Positions 35,391 through 44,860 are shown, counted from the stretch's first letter. The stretch: 64,000 nt of DNA from Sphingomonas sp. LT1P40 (GCF_036663835.1 NZ_JAXOJT010000001.1:1178001-1242000), one strand, 5' to 3'. The notes: generated by a model not told the origin, from the letters alone. A program made the numbers and translations.

Positions 35391-36098
35391 ATGGCCGAAG
35401 AAATCGAATGGTGGGACTATGAGGACACCGATGAGTGGTCCGACGCGCTCGCCGGTGACATCGGTTTCATCATCGAAAGCGCGATCGACGCGCGCGGCGG
35501 TGCTGTGATTGCGCTGGCCGGTGGCCGCACCCCGGCCCCGGTCTATGAAAAGCTGGCCAAGGCCAAGCTCGACTGGAAGCGCGTAACGATCATTCCGACC
35601 GACGACCGCCTCGTGCCGCTCGGCGATGCAATGTCGAACGTCACCGGCCTCGCCAAGGTCTTCCTGTCGAAGGGCGCGCGCGTGATCCCCCTTATCAGCG
35701 AGAAGGCCGACGACTATAAGGCCGCCGGTCGCGCGGCGGACGCCCGGCTTCAAGATCATCACTGGCCGCTCGACCTCGTCCTGCTCGGCATGGGCGCGGA
35801 CGGCCATACCGCCTCGATCTTCCCCGGCCCCGATTTCGACGAAGCGATGAATGGTCCAAAGGATCGCCGCGCATTGGGCGTCATGCCCGACCCGCTGCCG
35901 CCCGAAGCCCCCGTCGCCCGCGTCACCCTCTCGTCGGCCGCCATCGCATCGGCCAAGTCGCTGATCGTCGCCATCACCGGCGCGGAAAAGCGCAAGGTGC
36001 TGGAGGCCGCCGCCGAACAGGGACCGTCGTCGGCCTACCCGATCGGCCGCGTCCTCGCCGAAACTGAACTGCCCGTCGATATCCACTGGGCCGCCTGA
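35391..36098 (+). CDS. pgl: 6-phosphogluconolactonase
   Basis: A 235-residue DevB-type lactonase that hydrolyses the zwf product to 6-phosphogluconate. Motifs seen are IALAGGRTPAPVYEKLA, IIPTDDRLVPLGDAMSNVT, and the active-site stretch LLGMGADGHTASIFPG with the catalytic histidine. An aromatic, acidic start EEIEWWDYEDTDEW is somewhat unusual but common in sphingomonads. Second gene of the Entner-Doudoroff operon. Confidence 0.95.
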   Translation: MAEEIEWWDYEDTDEWSDALAGDIGFIIESAIDARGGAVIALAGGRTPAPVYEKLAKAKLDWKRVTIIPTDDRLVPLGDAMSNVTGLAKVFLSKGARVIPLISEKADDYKAAGRAADARLQDHHWPLDLVLLGMGADGHTASIFPGPDFDEAMNGPKDRRALGVMPDPLPPEAPVARVTLSSAAIASAKSLIVAITGAEKRKVLEAAAEQGPSSAYPIGRVLAETELPVDIHWAA

Positions 36099-36112
36099 AA
36101 CCGGAGCGAAAA

Positions 36113-37930
36113 ATGTCCCTCCATCCCGAAGTCGCCGCCGTCACCGACCGCATCATCGAGCGGTCGAAGCCGGGTCGTGCCGCCTATCGCGCGCTGATGA
36201 CGCAGCAGCGCGAAGGCGGCGTCGGTCGACCGCGGCTCGGCTGCGCCAACCTCGCCCATGCCTATGCCGGCACGGACGAGCAGCGCGACGCGATGAAGGA
36301 CGGGCGGCGGATGAATATCGGCATCGTCACCGCCTATAACGATATGCTCTCCGCCCACGCGCCCTATTACCGTTATCCCGAACAGATGAAGGTCTGGGCG
36401 CTGGAGGCGGGTGCCACGGCACAGGTCGCGGGCGGCGTCCCCGCGATGTGCGACGGCGTGACTCAGGGCTACGCCGGCATGGAGCTCTCGCTGTTCAGCC
36501 GCGACACCATCGCGCTGTCCACCGCCATCGCGCTCAGCCACAATGTGTTCGAGGGCGCGGCACTGCTCGGCATTTGCGACAAGATCGTCCCCGGCCTGCT
36601 GATGGGCGCACTGCGCTTCGGCCATCTGCCGATGGTGCTGATCCCCGGTGGGCCGATGCGCACCGGCATCGCCAACAGCGCCAAGGCCCGCGTCCGCGAA
36701 TTGTATGCCGAGGGCAAGGCAAGCCGCGACGAACTGCTTGACAGCGAAATCGCCGCCTATCACGGCAAGGGCACCTGCACCTTCTATGGCACCGCCAATT
36801 CCAACCAGATGATGGTCGAGGCGATGGGCCTGCACATGCCCGGCGCCGCCTTCATCAACCCCGGCACGAAATTGCGGCAGGAACTGACCAAAGCTGCGGT
36901 CCAGCGCCTCCCCGAAATCGGCTGGAACGGCGATAATTACCGCCCGATCGGTGAGATTGTGGACGAACGCGCCATCGTCAACGCCGCCGTCGTCCTGCTC
37001 GCCACCGGCGGCTCGACCAATCACTTGATCCACTTGCCCGCCATCGCGCGCAGTGCCGGGATCATCATCGATTGGGAGGATTTCGACCGCCTCTCCCGCG
37101 CTGTTCCCCTGCTCGCCCGCGTCTATCCAAACGGGTCAGCCGACGTGAACGGGTTTGAGGATGCCGGTGGCCCGACCTTCGTTATCCGCGAATTGCTGCG
37201 CGGCGGCCTGATGCATGGCGACACAATGACCATCGCTGGCGACAGCCTTGCCGCATACGGCCAGCATCCCGCATTGGAGGACGACAAACTCGTCTGGCGC
37301 GATCATGCCCCGGCCAGCGGCGACGACACCATCCTGCGCACGATCGACGCGCCCTTTTCCGAAGAAGGCGGCTTCCGCATCCTTTCCGGCAATTTGGGTC
37401 GCGCCTGCATCAAGGTCAGCGCCGTCGAGCGCGACCGCTGGACGATCGAGGCTCCGTGCCGCGTGTTCAGCGACCAGCACGCGGTCCATGACGCCTTCAC
37501 CGCGGGCGAACTGAATCACGATGTCGTCGTCGTCGTCCGCTTTCAGGGGCCACGCGCCAACGGCATGCCTGAACTGCATAAACTTACCCCCCCGCTCGGC
37601 GTGCTTCAGAACAAGGGCTATCGCGTCGCGCTGCTCACCGATGGCCGCATGTCCGGTGCGTCGGGCAAGGTGCCGGCCGCCATCCACCTCTCACCCGAAG
37701 CAATCGGCGGCGGCCCGATCGGCAAGCTGCGCGATGGCGACATCGTCCGCCTCTGCGCGGAGGAGGGCATTCTCCAGGCGCTGGTCGACCCCGCCGAATG
37801 GGACGCCCGCGAACTTGCCCCCGCCCCGCCGCCCGAACTGGGCACGGCCCGCGAACTCTTTGCAATGATGCATCAGGCGGACGAAGCCGAAAAAGGCGCG
37901 TCGGCCATGCTCGCCGCCGCCGGATTGTAG
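36113..37930 (+). CDS. edd: Phosphogluconate dehydratase
   Basis: A 605-residue [4Fe-4S] IlvD/Edd-family dehydratase converting 6-phosphogluconate to KDPG. Conserved segments are NIGIVTAYNDMLSAHAPYYR, GVPAMCDGVTQGYAGMELSL with a cluster cysteine, LLGICDKIVPGLLMGALRFG, GTCTFYGTANSNQMMVEAMG, and the C-terminal VALLTDGRMSGASGKVPAAI. Length is normal. Third gene of the operon and the committed step of the pathway. Confidence 0.97.
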   Translation: MSLHPEVAAVTDRIIERSKPGRAAYRALMTQQREGGVGRPRLGCANLAHAYAGTDEQRDAMKDGRRMNIGIVTAYNDMLSAHAPYYRYPEQMKVWALEAGATAQVAGGVPAMCDGVTQGYAGMELSLFSRDTIALSTAIALSHNVFEGAALLGICDKIVPGLLMGALRFGHLPMVLIPGGPMRTGIANSAKARVRELYAEGKASRDELLDSEIAAYHGKGTCTFYGTANSNQMMVEAMGLHMPGAAFINPGTKLRQELTKAAVQRLPEIGWNGDNYRPIGEIVDERAIVNAAVVLLATGGSTNHLIHLPAIARSAGIIIDWEDFDRLSRAVPLLARVYPNGSADVNGFEDAGGPTFVIRELLRGGLMHGDTMTIAGDSLAAYGQHPALEDDKLVWRDHAPASGDDTILRTIDAPFSEEGGFRILSGNLGRACIKVSAVERDRWTIEAPCRVFSDQHAVHDAFTAGELNHDVVVVVRFQGPRANGMPELHKLTPPLGVLQNKGYRVALLTDGRMSGASGKVPAAIHLSPEAIGGGPIGKLRDGDIVRLCAEEGILQALVDPAEWDARELAPAPPPELGTARELFAMMHQADEAEKGASAMLAAAGL

Positions 37931-37939
37931 GAGCCTAGA

Positions 37940-38911
37940 ATGGAAGTCGTCGCGGTCGATATCGGCGGAACCCATGCCCGCTTCGCCATTGCCGAGGTGG
38001 CGGGCGGTCGCGTCGTCTCCATCGGCGAACCGGTCACACAGAAAACCGCCGATCATGGCAGCTTCCAGCTCGCCTGGCAGGCATCGGCGGAGGCCTTCGG
38101 GCGCGACATGCCCCGCGCCGCCGCCATCGCCATCGCGTCGCCGATCAACGACGAACTGATCAAGCTCACCAACAACCCGTGGATCATCCGCCCGCCGCTC
38201 ATCAAGGATCGGCTCGACGTCGACAGCTTCTCGCTCATCAACGATTTCGGCGCGGTCGGACATGCCGTGGCACAATTGCCGTCAGAGCATTTCCTGCACC
38301 TCTCCGGTCCGGACGTGCCTTTCCCCGAAAAGGGTTCGATCACCGTCTGCGGCCCCGGCACCGGCCTCGGCGTCGCACAGGTGTTCCGTACCGGCGCACT
38401 CAGCTATCACATCATCTCGACCGAGGGTGGCCATATCGACTTCGCCCCGCTCGACACGATCGAGGACGCCTTCGTCAAGCGGCTGCGCACGACCTACACC
38501 CGCGTCTCCGCCGAACGCATCGTCGCCGGCCCGGGCATCGTCCCGATTTACGAGACGCTCGCGCATCTGGAGGGCAAGCCGGTCCACAGCCGCAACGACA
38601 AGGATATCTGGACGCTGGCGCTGGAGGGCAAGGACAGCCTCGCGATGGCCGCGCTCGACCGTTTCTGCCTCAGCCTTGGTGCGGTGGCGGGCGATCTCGC
38701 GCTCGCGCACGGCCCGACCGGCGTGGTCATCGCGGGCGGCTTGGGTCTGCGGCTCAAGGATCACCTCCTCAATTCCGGTTTCGCCCAGCGCTTCACCGCC
38801 AAGGGGCGGTTTCAGTCGTTGATGGCGTCGATTCCGGTCAAGCTCATCACCCATCCCCAGCCCGGCCTCTATGGCGCAGCGGCAGCCTATGCGCAGGAGC
38901 ACACGCAATGA
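37940..38911 (+). CDS. glk: Glucokinase
   Basis: A 323-residue ROK-independent, E. coli-type glucokinase that phosphorylates glucose with ATP. The phosphate-1 motif VDIGGTHARFAIAEV, the adenosine region CGPGTGLGVAQV and the sugar-site EGGHIDFAP are recognisable, with VVIAGGLGLRLKDHL near the end. It supplies glucose-6-phosphate for the preceding enzymes. Its stop overlaps the eda start as ATGA. Confidence 0.95.
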   Translation: MEVVAVDIGGTHARFAIAEVAGGRVVSIGEPVTQKTADHGSFQLAWQASAEAFGRDMPRAAAIAIASPINDELIKLTNNPWIIRPPLIKDRLDVDSFSLINDFGAVGHAVAQLPSEHFLHLSGPDVPFPEKGSITVCGPGTGLGVAQVFRTGALSYHIISTEGGHIDFAPLDTIEDAFVKRLRTTYTRVSAERIVAGPGIVPIYETLAHLEGKPVHSRNDKDIWTLALEGKDSLAMAALDRFCLSLGAVAGDLALAHGPTGVVIAGGLGLRLKDHLLNSGFAQRFTAKGRFQSLMASIPVKLITHPQPGLYGAAAAYAQEHTQ

Positions 38912-39528
38912 GCCCAGCTACGAATATCGAAACCATCATGCGCACCAGCGCCGTCATCCCCGTGCTGGTGATCGACGACGCCGCCACCGCCCGCCCATTG
39001 GCCGAGGCTTTGGTGCGCGGTGGCCTGAAGGTTCTCGAAATCACCTTGCGCACCCCCGCCGCGCTCGATGCGATCCGTGAGATGAAAAAGGTCGAGGGCG
39101 CGATCGTCGGCGCAGGCACGGTCGTGAATACCGAACAATTCGCGCAGGTGATGGACGCCGGCGCGGAATTCATCGTCTCCCCCGGCCTGACCACGAAGCT
39201 GGGCGAAGTGATCGTCCAGAGCGGCGTCCCCTTCCTCTCCGGCATCGCCAATGCCGGCGACATCATGCGCGGCTATGACCTGGGCCTGCGCCACTTCAAA
39301 TTTTTCCCCGCCGAAACCAGCGGTGGCCTGAAAGCGCTCAAAGCCCTCGCCGCCCCCTTTTACGAAGCCAAATTCTGCCCCACTGGCGGTATCAGTCCGG
39401 CAACCGCCCCTGACTGGCTCAGCTTCGACCCCGTCCTGTGCGTCGGCGGCAGCTGGATCACGCCAAAGGGCGCGAGCATGGACGAAGTCGAGGCACTGGC
39501 GCGTGATGCGGCGGGGATGCGATCTTGA
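38908..39528 (+). CDS. eda: 2-dehydro-3-deoxy-phosphogluconate aldolase
   Basis: A 206-residue class-I aldolase that cleaves KDPG to pyruvate and glyceraldehyde-3-phosphate. Catalytic glutamate in VLEITLRTPAALDAI, Schiff-base lysine in LRHFKFFPAETSGG and phosphate-binding FCPTGGISPA are present. Last gene of the Entner-Doudoroff operon; translation is coupled to glk. A longer upstream frame is simply glk read out of frame. Confidence 0.96.
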   Translation: MSPATNIETIMRTSAVIPVLVIDDAATARPLAEALVRGGLKVLEITLRTPAALDAIREMKKVEGAIVGAGTVVNTEQFAQVMDAGAEFIVSPGLTTKLGEVIVQSGVPFLSGIANAGDIMRGYDLGLRHFKFFPAETSGGLKALKALAAPFYEAKFCPTGGISPATAPDWLSFDPVLCVGGSWITPKGASMDEVEALARDAAGMRS

Positions 39529-39532
39529 CCGT

Positions 39533-39554
39533 CATCCCGGCGAAAGCCGGGACC
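39533..39554. repeat. GTCATCCCGGCGAAAGCCGGGA-type hairpin repeat
   Basis: A short hairpin with arms CCCGGC and GCCGGG around a GAAA loop, five bases after the eda stop. This motif is a widespread dispersed intergenic element in sphingomonads and other alphaproteobacteria. Placed between the convergent eda and mltG genes, it may serve as a transcript end. No T-tract follows. Confidence 0.6.
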
Positions 39555-39587
39555 CCGTGTGAAGGAGCAGGGCGCTCGGCATACGTC

Positions 39588-40556
39588 CTACATCTCGCCC
39601 TTCGCCCGGCGCAGCGCATACCATTTCTGCACGTTCGCGTTGTGCTGCTCCAGCGTGTCGGCAAAGATATGCCCGCCGGTGCCATCCGCCACGAAATACA
39701 GCGCGCTGGTCGCCTCCGGGTTCAGCACCGCGTCGATACTCGCGCGCCCGGGATTGGCGATCGGCCCGATCGGCAGCCCTGCGCTGGCATAAGTGTTATA
39801 CCCGTTCTTGTCCTGAAGCTCCGAACGCAGGATGCGGCGGCCCAGCGGCTTCCCCTTTGTCACCGGGTAAATCACCGTCGGGTCGGCCTGTAATGGCATC
39901 CCCCGCTTCAGCCGGTTGGAATAGACGCCCGCCACCATCCGCCGCTCCTCCGCCTTGCCCGTTTCCTTCTCGACGATCGAGGCCAGGATCAGCGCCTCGC
40001 GCGGCGTATTCACCGCGATACCCGGCTTGCGCTTCTCCCACGCGCTCGCCAGATATTTCACCATCGCCGTCTGCATACGGTCCAGCACCTGCTGCCGGGT
40101 GTCGCCGCGATTATAGGCATAGCTGTCGGGCAGCACCGTGCCCTCGACCGGCACCTTCGCCTCGCCCTGCAATTGCGGCGCGGCCATCAGCCGTTCGTGG
40201 ACCAGCACCGACGGCATTCCTTCCGGCACCATCACGAAGCGCTGGAGCGTCTTGCCGCCCTGAAGCATCTTGAGGATATCGGACTGGCTGATCCGCGCTG
40301 GCACGCGATATTCGCCCGCCTGAATCGGCCCGTCCCCGCCGAACACCCGCGCCATCCACAGAAACGTGTCGGCGGAGCGCAACGCCCCCGCCTTTTCCAT
40401 CTCCTGCGCCGCTGCGGTCATCGTCGCGCCCTCCGGCACCTGCACGGTGACATTCCGCGCAGCCGGTCCCGGCCCACCCCACAACTGCATGGCATAAAAG
40501 CCCGCCCCGATCAGGGCGAGGATAACGATCACGCCAAAGCAGCCGATTTTACGCAT
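39588..40556 (-). CDS. mltG: Endolytic transglycosylase MltG
   Basis: A 322-residue inner-membrane protein (YceG family) that cuts nascent glycan strands and terminates their elongation. One N-terminal transmembrane helix (GCFGVIVILALIGAGFYAMQ), a LysM-like part (GGDGPIQAGEYRVPARISQ) and the catalytic YceG domain are present, with the active glutamate in ILASIVEKETGKAEER and the motif LQADPTVIYPV. The C-terminal LPIGPIANPGRASIDAVLNP is also characteristic. The ATG at 40556 has GGAG six bases upstream; a TTG four codons earlier is an alternative. It follows fabF on the same strand, a common order in proteobacteria. Confidence 0.94.
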   Translation of the reverse strand: MRKIGCFGVIVILALIGAGFYAMQLWGGPGPAARNVTVQVPEGATMTAAAQEMEKAGALRSADTFLWMARVFGGDGPIQAGEYRVPARISQSDILKMLQGGKTLQRFVMVPEGMPSVLVHERLMAAPQLQGEAKVPVEGTVLPDSYAYNRGDTRQQVLDRMQTAMVKYLASAWEKRKPGIAVNTPREALILASIVEKETGKAEERRMVAGVYSNRLKRGMPLQADPTVIYPVTKGKPLGRRILRSELQDKNGYNTYASAGLPIGPIANPGRASIDAVLNPEATSALYFVADGTGGHIFADTLEQHNANVQKWYALRRAKGEM

Positions 40557-40743
40557 TCCAGTCTCCAATTCCTCTCCAGGTGGGAGAAGATTAGCGCAGC
40601 TTGGCGGCGTGCCGCCTAGCGGAGCTTGGTGAGGGTCTCACGCTGTCGAGAGGGGGACACCCTCACCCAGCTCCGACTAGAGCCGCGTGAAGAACGCGAC
40701 CGTAGTCTGCGCAACCCTCTCCCACAGGGAGAGGGATCGTTCG
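40557..40743. repeat. Intergenic repeat-like hairpin region between fabF and mltG
   Basis: About 187 bases without a gene, containing several inverted segments: TCTCCAGGTGGGAGA at the left end, GCGGCGTGCCGC, GAGGGTCTCACGCTGTCGAGAGGGGGACACCCTC-type blocks, and CTCTCCCACAGGGAGAG at the right end. The layout resembles the compound-hairpin elements elsewhere but the sequence differs. It probably forms a long structured RNA between fabF and mltG. Confidence 0.5.
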
Positions 40744-42003
40744 TCAAACCGCCTTCATCACCAGCGAAGCGTTGGTGCCGCCGAACCCGAACGAGTTGTT
40801 CAGCACCGCCTTGATCTTCCGCTCCTTGGCCTTGTGCGGCACCAGATCGACGCCCGCGCAATTCTCGCTGGGATTGTCCAGGTTCAGCGTCGGCGGCGCG
40901 ATGCCGTCGCGCATCGCCAGGATACAGAAAATGCTCTCGACCGCGCCCGCACCGCCCAGCAGATGCCCGATCGCGGACTTGGTCGACGACATCGACAGAT
41001 CCTCGATGCTGCTGCCGAACAGCTTGCGCACCGCACCCAGCTCCAGCTCGTCGCCCAGCGGGGTCGAGGTGCCGTGCGCATTGATATAGTCGATGTCCGA
41101 CAGATCGAGCCCGGACTTCTTCATCGCCATCTGCATCGACCGGAACGCGCCCGACCCTTCGGGATGCGGTGCCGTCACATGATAGGCATCGCCCGACAGG
41201 CCATAGCCGACCACTTCGGCATAGATTTTCGCGCCGCGTGCCTTGGCGTGCTCATATTCTTCCAGCACCACGACACCCGCGCCTTCGCCCATGACGAATC
41301 CGTCGCGGCCCTGATCCCATGGACGGCTCGCCCGCCACGGCTCGTCGCGGAATCCGGTCGACAGCGCGCGTGCCTGGCCGAATCCGGCAATGCCGATCGG
41401 GCAGATCGCGCATTCGGCACCGCCCGCCAGCATCACATCGGCGTCGTCCATCGCGATCATCCGCGCGGCGTCACCGATCGAATGCGCGCCGGTCGAACAT
41501 GCCGTTACGACTGCATGATTCGGCCCCATCAGGCCGTATTTGATGCTGACCTGACCCGAAATCAGGTTGATGAGCCGCCCGTGGACGAAATGCGGCGAAA
41601 CGCGCTTCGGTCCCTTCTCCGCCAGCACCAGCGATTCGCTCTCGATCCCCGGCAACCCGCCGATGCCGGAGCCGATCGAACAACCGGCGCGAAACCGCTG
41701 CTCCTCGGTCATGTCCAGCAGTCCGGCATCCTCGATCGCCTGCCCTGCGGCATCGATGCCATAGATGATGAACGGGTCGACCTGACGCTGCACTTTGTGG
41801 TCCACGCGCTTGTTCGGGTCGAATCCGTAATCGTGATCCGCCGGTTTGATCTCACACGCATAATTGCTGTGATAATCGGTCGCATCGAACCGGGTGATCG
41901 TCGCCGCGCCCGATTTGGCGGCGATGATGTTCTTCCACGCGGTTTCGACATCCGCCCCCAACGGGGTCACGAGGCCCAGGCCTGTCACGACGACGCGGCG
42001 CAT
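40744..42003 (-). CDS. fabF: 3-oxoacyl-[acyl-carrier-protein] synthase II
   Basis: A 419-residue condensing enzyme that elongates acyl-ACP with malonyl-ACP. The active-site cysteine is in VTACSTGAHSIGDAARMI, the first histidine in NAHGTSTPLGDELEL, and the second histidine and lysine in STKSAIGHLLGGAGAVE. The C-terminus LNNSFGFGGTNASLV is standard. It follows acpP after a hairpin-bearing gap. Confidence 0.96.
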   Translation of the reverse strand: MRRVVVTGLGLVTPLGADVETAWKNIIAAKSGAATITRFDATDYHSNYACEIKPADHDYGFDPNKRVDHKVQRQVDPFIIYGIDAAGQAIEDAGLLDMTEEQRFRAGCSIGSGIGGLPGIESESLVLAEKGPKRVSPHFVHGRLINLISGQVSIKYGLMGPNHAVVTACSTGAHSIGDAARMIAMDDADVMLAGGAECAICPIGIAGFGQARALSTGFRDEPWRASRPWDQGRDGFVMGEGAGVVVLEEYEHAKARGAKIYAEVVGYGLSGDAYHVTAPHPEGSGAFRSMQMAMKKSGLDLSDIDYINAHGTSTPLGDELELGAVRKLFGSSIEDLSMSSTKSAIGHLLGGAGAVESIFCILAMRDGIAPPTLNLDNPSENCAGVDLVPHKAKERKIKAVLNNSFGFGGTNASLVMKAV

Positions 42004-42020
42004 AACGATTCTCCGTAGTC

Positions 42021-42068
42021 TTAAAAGCGAAACGGCTCCCCACCCCTTTCGGGAACGGGAAGCCGTTC
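42021..42068 (-). terminator. Hairpin between acpP and fabF (partial terminator or processing site)
   Basis: Read on the minus strand, ACGGCTTCCC pairs with GGGGAGCCGT, with an inner CCGAAAGG-type loop, followed by TTCGCTTTT. It sits 41 bases after the acpP stop. Such a stem can end part of the transcripts so that acpP, needed in large amounts, is made in excess over fabF. Judged by eye. Confidence 0.6.
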
Positions 42069-42109
42069 GTCAAATCCTGCCCATGCGGGCCGGCATAGCG
42101 GTTGCCCGC

Positions 42110-42346
42110 TTAGCCCTGATTTTCGTCGATAAAGGTGATCGCGTCCTTGACGGTCGTGATCTTCTCAGCGGCGTCGTCGGGAATTTCGACGCTGAACTCT
42201 TCCTCGAACGCCATGACCAGCTCGACGATGTCGAGGCTGTCCGCACCCAGGTCGTCGATGAAGCTCGCATCCTCGGTCACCTTCTCGGCTTCGACGCCAA
42301 GGTGCTCGACGACGATCTTCTTTACGCGATCTGCGGTCTCGCTCAT
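42110..42346 (-). CDS. acpP: Acyl carrier protein
   Basis: A 78-residue acidic carrier of fatty-acid intermediates. The phosphopantetheine attachment serine is in [20 protein letters not shown]. The start [18 protein letters not shown] with AAGGA upstream is the usual one; a longer frame is rejected. It lies in the fabD-fabG-acpP-fabF order typical of bacteria. Confidence 0.97.
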   Translation of the reverse strand: MSETADRVKKIVVEHLGVEAEKVTEDASFIDDLGADSLDIVELVMAFEEEFSVEIPDDAAEKITTVKDAITFIDENQG

Positions 42347-42449
42347 GCCCTGTTCCTTCTTAAATTGGGTCGTTGAATGTCTGGTTCCTGAACGCACGTA
42401 GAACGCCACTTGGCCCCGCGCAAGGGGTCCCGAGTGGCACCCTGCCCGT

Positions 42450-43187
42450 TCAAATCATCGCCATGCCGCCATTCACGTGGATGGTTTGCCCGGTCACGTA
42501 ACCCGCTTCCTTGCTGGCGAGATACACCACAGCCGCGCCGATATCTGCGCCATCGCCCAGATCGCCCGCTGGAATCTTCGTCAGCAGCGCGGTTTTCTGC
42601 GCCTCGGGCAGCCCGTCGGTCATCGCCGACCGGATAAAGCCGGGTGCCACGCAATTCACCGTGATATTCCGGCTCGCGAGTTCCTGCGCCAATGCCTTGG
42701 ACATTCCGACCAGACCCGCCTTCGACGCTGCATAGTTCGCCTGACCCGGATTACCGGTCGTCCCGACGACAGAGGTGATCGAAATCATCCGTCCGAACCG
42801 CGCCTTCATCATCGGCTTGGCGGCGGCGCGCATCAGGCGGAAAGCTGCCTCCAGATTGATGCGGATGACCGTGTCCCACTCCTCATCCTTCATCCGCATC
42901 GCCAGATTGTCGCGCGTCACCCCGGCATTGTTGACCAGGATATCGACCTTACCCAGCGCCTCGACGGCTGAAGGCACCAGCGCATCCACCGCCGCCCCGT
43001 CCGACAGATTGCACGGCAATGCGACGTGCTCGCCCCCCAGCGCGGCCCGAAACGCCTCCAATTTCTCCGCATTGGACCCCGAAACCGCCAACCGAGCCCC
43101 CTGCCCCGCCAACGCCTGCGCAATCGCCGAGCCAATCCCCCCGGATGCGCCAGTCACCAGCGCAGTCATGCCTGTAAGGTCGAACAT
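42450..43187 (-). CDS. fabG: 3-oxoacyl-[acyl-carrier-protein] reductase
   Basis: A 245-residue short-chain dehydrogenase that reduces 3-oxoacyl-ACP with NADPH. The cofactor motif TGASGGIG, the NNAG element in [20 protein letters not shown], catalytic Ser in [12 protein letters not shown] and YxxxK in NYAASKAGL are present, with [14 protein letters not shown] after them. Start 43187 with GAGGAG upstream. Located 10 bases after fabD. Confidence 0.96.
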   Translation of the reverse strand: MFDLTGMTALVTGASGGIGSAIAQALAGQGARLAVSGSNAEKLEAFRAALGGEHVALPCNLSDGAAVDALVPSAVEALGKVDILVNNAGVTRDNLAMRMKDEEWDTVIRINLEAAFRLMRAAAKPMMKARFGRMISITSVVGTTGNPGQANYAASKAGLVGMSKALAQELASRNITVNCVAPGFIRSAMTDGLPEAQKTALLTKIPAGDLGDGADIGAAVVYLASKEAGYVTGQTIHVNGGMAMI

Positions 43188-43197
43188 GCTTTTCTCC

Positions 43198-44133
43198 TCA
43201 GAGCGCCTTAACCAGCGCTTCAATATCATCCATCGTCAACACGCTGGTCGTGGTCGCGTCCGGCGCGCTGCGCTTGACCATCGCGCCTAGCACCTTGCCG
43301 CCCAGCTCGACATAATCCGTCACCCCGGCGTCGAACATCGCCACCACCGACTCGCGCCACCGCACCATGCCGGTGACTTGCTCGACCAGCAGCGTACGGA
43401 TCGTGTCGGGGTCGCTCACCGGGGCCGCCGTCACATTCGCGTACACCGGCACCAGCGGTGCCTGGATCGCGACATCGGCCAGCGCCTTTTCCATCGCATC
43501 CGCAGCGGGCTGCATCAGCGGGCAATGAAACGGCGCGGACACCGGCAGTAGCACCGCCCGCTTCGCCCCATGCTCCTTCGCAATAGCTACGGCCCGGTCG
43601 ATCGCGCCCTTCGCCCCGGAAATCACCACCTGTGACGGGTCATTGTCATTGGCGACGGTGCAGACCTCGCCTTCCGCCGCTGCATCGGCAATCGCCTGTG
43701 CCTTGACCAGATCCGCGCCCAGCAAAGCCGCCATCGCACCGACGCCAACCGGCACCGCCGCCTGCATCGCCTGCCCGCGCAGCTTCAGCAGCTTCGCTGT
43801 CGTCGACAGATCGATCGCCCCCGCCGCACACAGTGCCGTATATTCCCCAAGCGAGTGCCCTGCGACATAGTCCGCCTTGTCCGCCAGCCGCACGCCGCCT
43901 TCACGCTCCAGCACGCGCAGTACCGCGACGGCATGCGCCATGATCGCCGGCTGCGCATTCTCGGTCAGCAACAGCTGATCCTCCGGTCCCTCGGTCATCA
44001 GCTTGAACAGATTCTGGCCGAGCGCGTGGTCCACTTCCTGAAACACTTCGCGCGCGATCGCGCTGGCGTCCGCCAACGCCTTGCCCATGCCGACGGACTG
44101 GCTGCCCTGCCCCGGAAAGATGAAGGCGCGCAT
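43198..44133 (-). CDS. fabD: Malonyl-CoA:ACP transacylase
   Basis: A 311-residue transacylase that loads malonate on ACP. The opening AFIFPGQGSQSVGMGKALAD, the active-site serine in YVAGHSLGEYTALCAAGAID, and the catalytic histidine in VSAPFHCPLMQPAADAM are clear. First gene of the minus-strand fatty acid cluster. Length is normal. Confidence 0.96.
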   Translation of the reverse strand: MRAFIFPGQGSQSVGMGKALADASAIAREVFQEVDHALGQNLFKLMTEGPEDQLLLTENAQPAIMAHAVAVLRVLEREGGVRLADKADYVAGHSLGEYTALCAAGAIDLSTTAKLLKLRGQAMQAAVPVGVGAMAALLGADLVKAQAIADAAAEGEVCTVANDNDPSQVVISGAKGAIDRAVAIAKEHGAKRAVLLPVSAPFHCPLMQPAADAMEKALADVAIQAPLVPVYANVTAAPVSDPDTIRTLLVEQVTGMVRWRESVVAMFDAGVTDYVELGGKVLGAMVKRSAPDATTTSVLTMDDIEALVKAL

Positions 44134-44329
44134 GATCGGGTTCCTCTCAAAAATCAGGTCGCCGCCCTATGACGCCCCGCGCAATCCCGCAAGATGAACG
44201 AACCCGTCAGCCTTGCGACAAACGGCGACCATTTAGCCGCATCCCCGCGATACTTCCGCGACACCCTGCGCCCATTTTGTGGATGTCGCCAATCACGGTG
44301 ACCGCCTGAAACGACGAAGGAAACATGAG

Positions 44330-44707
44330 ATGAAAAAGTTCGTACTCGCGGCGGTGGCCGCATCGATGATCGCCAGCCCGGTCCTGATGGCCGCTCCGGC
44401 AGCCGCAGCCCCGCAGCGCCACCAGACGGTGGTCAAGCAGAAGCCAAACGGCAAGATCGTCGTGAAGCAGAAGGTCAACAAGCAGGCTGCCAAGCGCGCC
44501 CAGCGGGTTCAGTATCGCACCTTCCAGCGCGGCCAGCGCTTCGATCAGCGCTATGCCCGCAACTATCGCCAGGTCGATTACCGCCAGTATCGCGGTCTTC
44601 GGGCTCCCCCGCGCGGCTACCGTTATGTCCAGTCGGGCAATGACGCGGTGCTCGTCGGGATCACCAGCGGCATCATCGCCGCCGTGTTCTCCGGCATGAT
44701 CCGGTAA
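44330..44707 (+). CDS. RcnB-like periplasmic protein
   Basis: A 125-residue exported basic protein. The signal peptide KKFVLAAVAASMIASPVLMA ends at an AxA site. The mature part is rich in Gln, Arg and Tyr (QRVQYRTFQRGQRFDQRYAR), and the C-terminus LRAPPRGYRYVQSGNDAVLV with GITSGIIAAVFSG matches the RcnB family (named for an E. coli protein of nickel/cobalt homeostasis). Members in sphingomonads are numerous and mostly uncharacterised, so no metal role is claimed. AAGGAAA precedes the ATG. Confidence 0.85.
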   Translation: MKKFVLAAVAASMIASPVLMAAPAAAAPQRHQTVVKQKPNGKIVVKQKVNKQAAKRAQRVQYRTFQRGQRFDQRYARNYRQVDYRQYRGLRAPPRGYRYVQSGNDAVLVGITSGIIAAVFSGMIR

Positions 44708-44757
44708 CGCGACACCATCGCCACCCTTTCCTTCCTCCGGGGGTGGCGAACCGGGCG

Positions 44758-44816
44758 GCGGGGCAGCAATGCCCCGCGGCTTATTTGTTGAGCGGCTTGG
44801 GGGGCAGCAATGCCCC
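44758..44816 (+). repeat. Two GGGGCAGCAATGCCCC hairpins in tandem
   Basis: Copy 1 (44758-44777) has an 8-bp stem closed by a GCAA tetraloop; copy 2 (44801-44816) has the same core stem and loop. Both are followed by GC-rich GCGGCTT or GCCGCTT tails, with CCTTTT after copy 2. The pair lies between the RcnB-like gene and rpsF and could end the former's transcript or be part of the ribosomal leader. Confidence 0.65.
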
Positions 44817-44860
44817 GCCGCTTGCCTTTTCCATCACCCGCGCGTAATGGCGCGTCGTTG

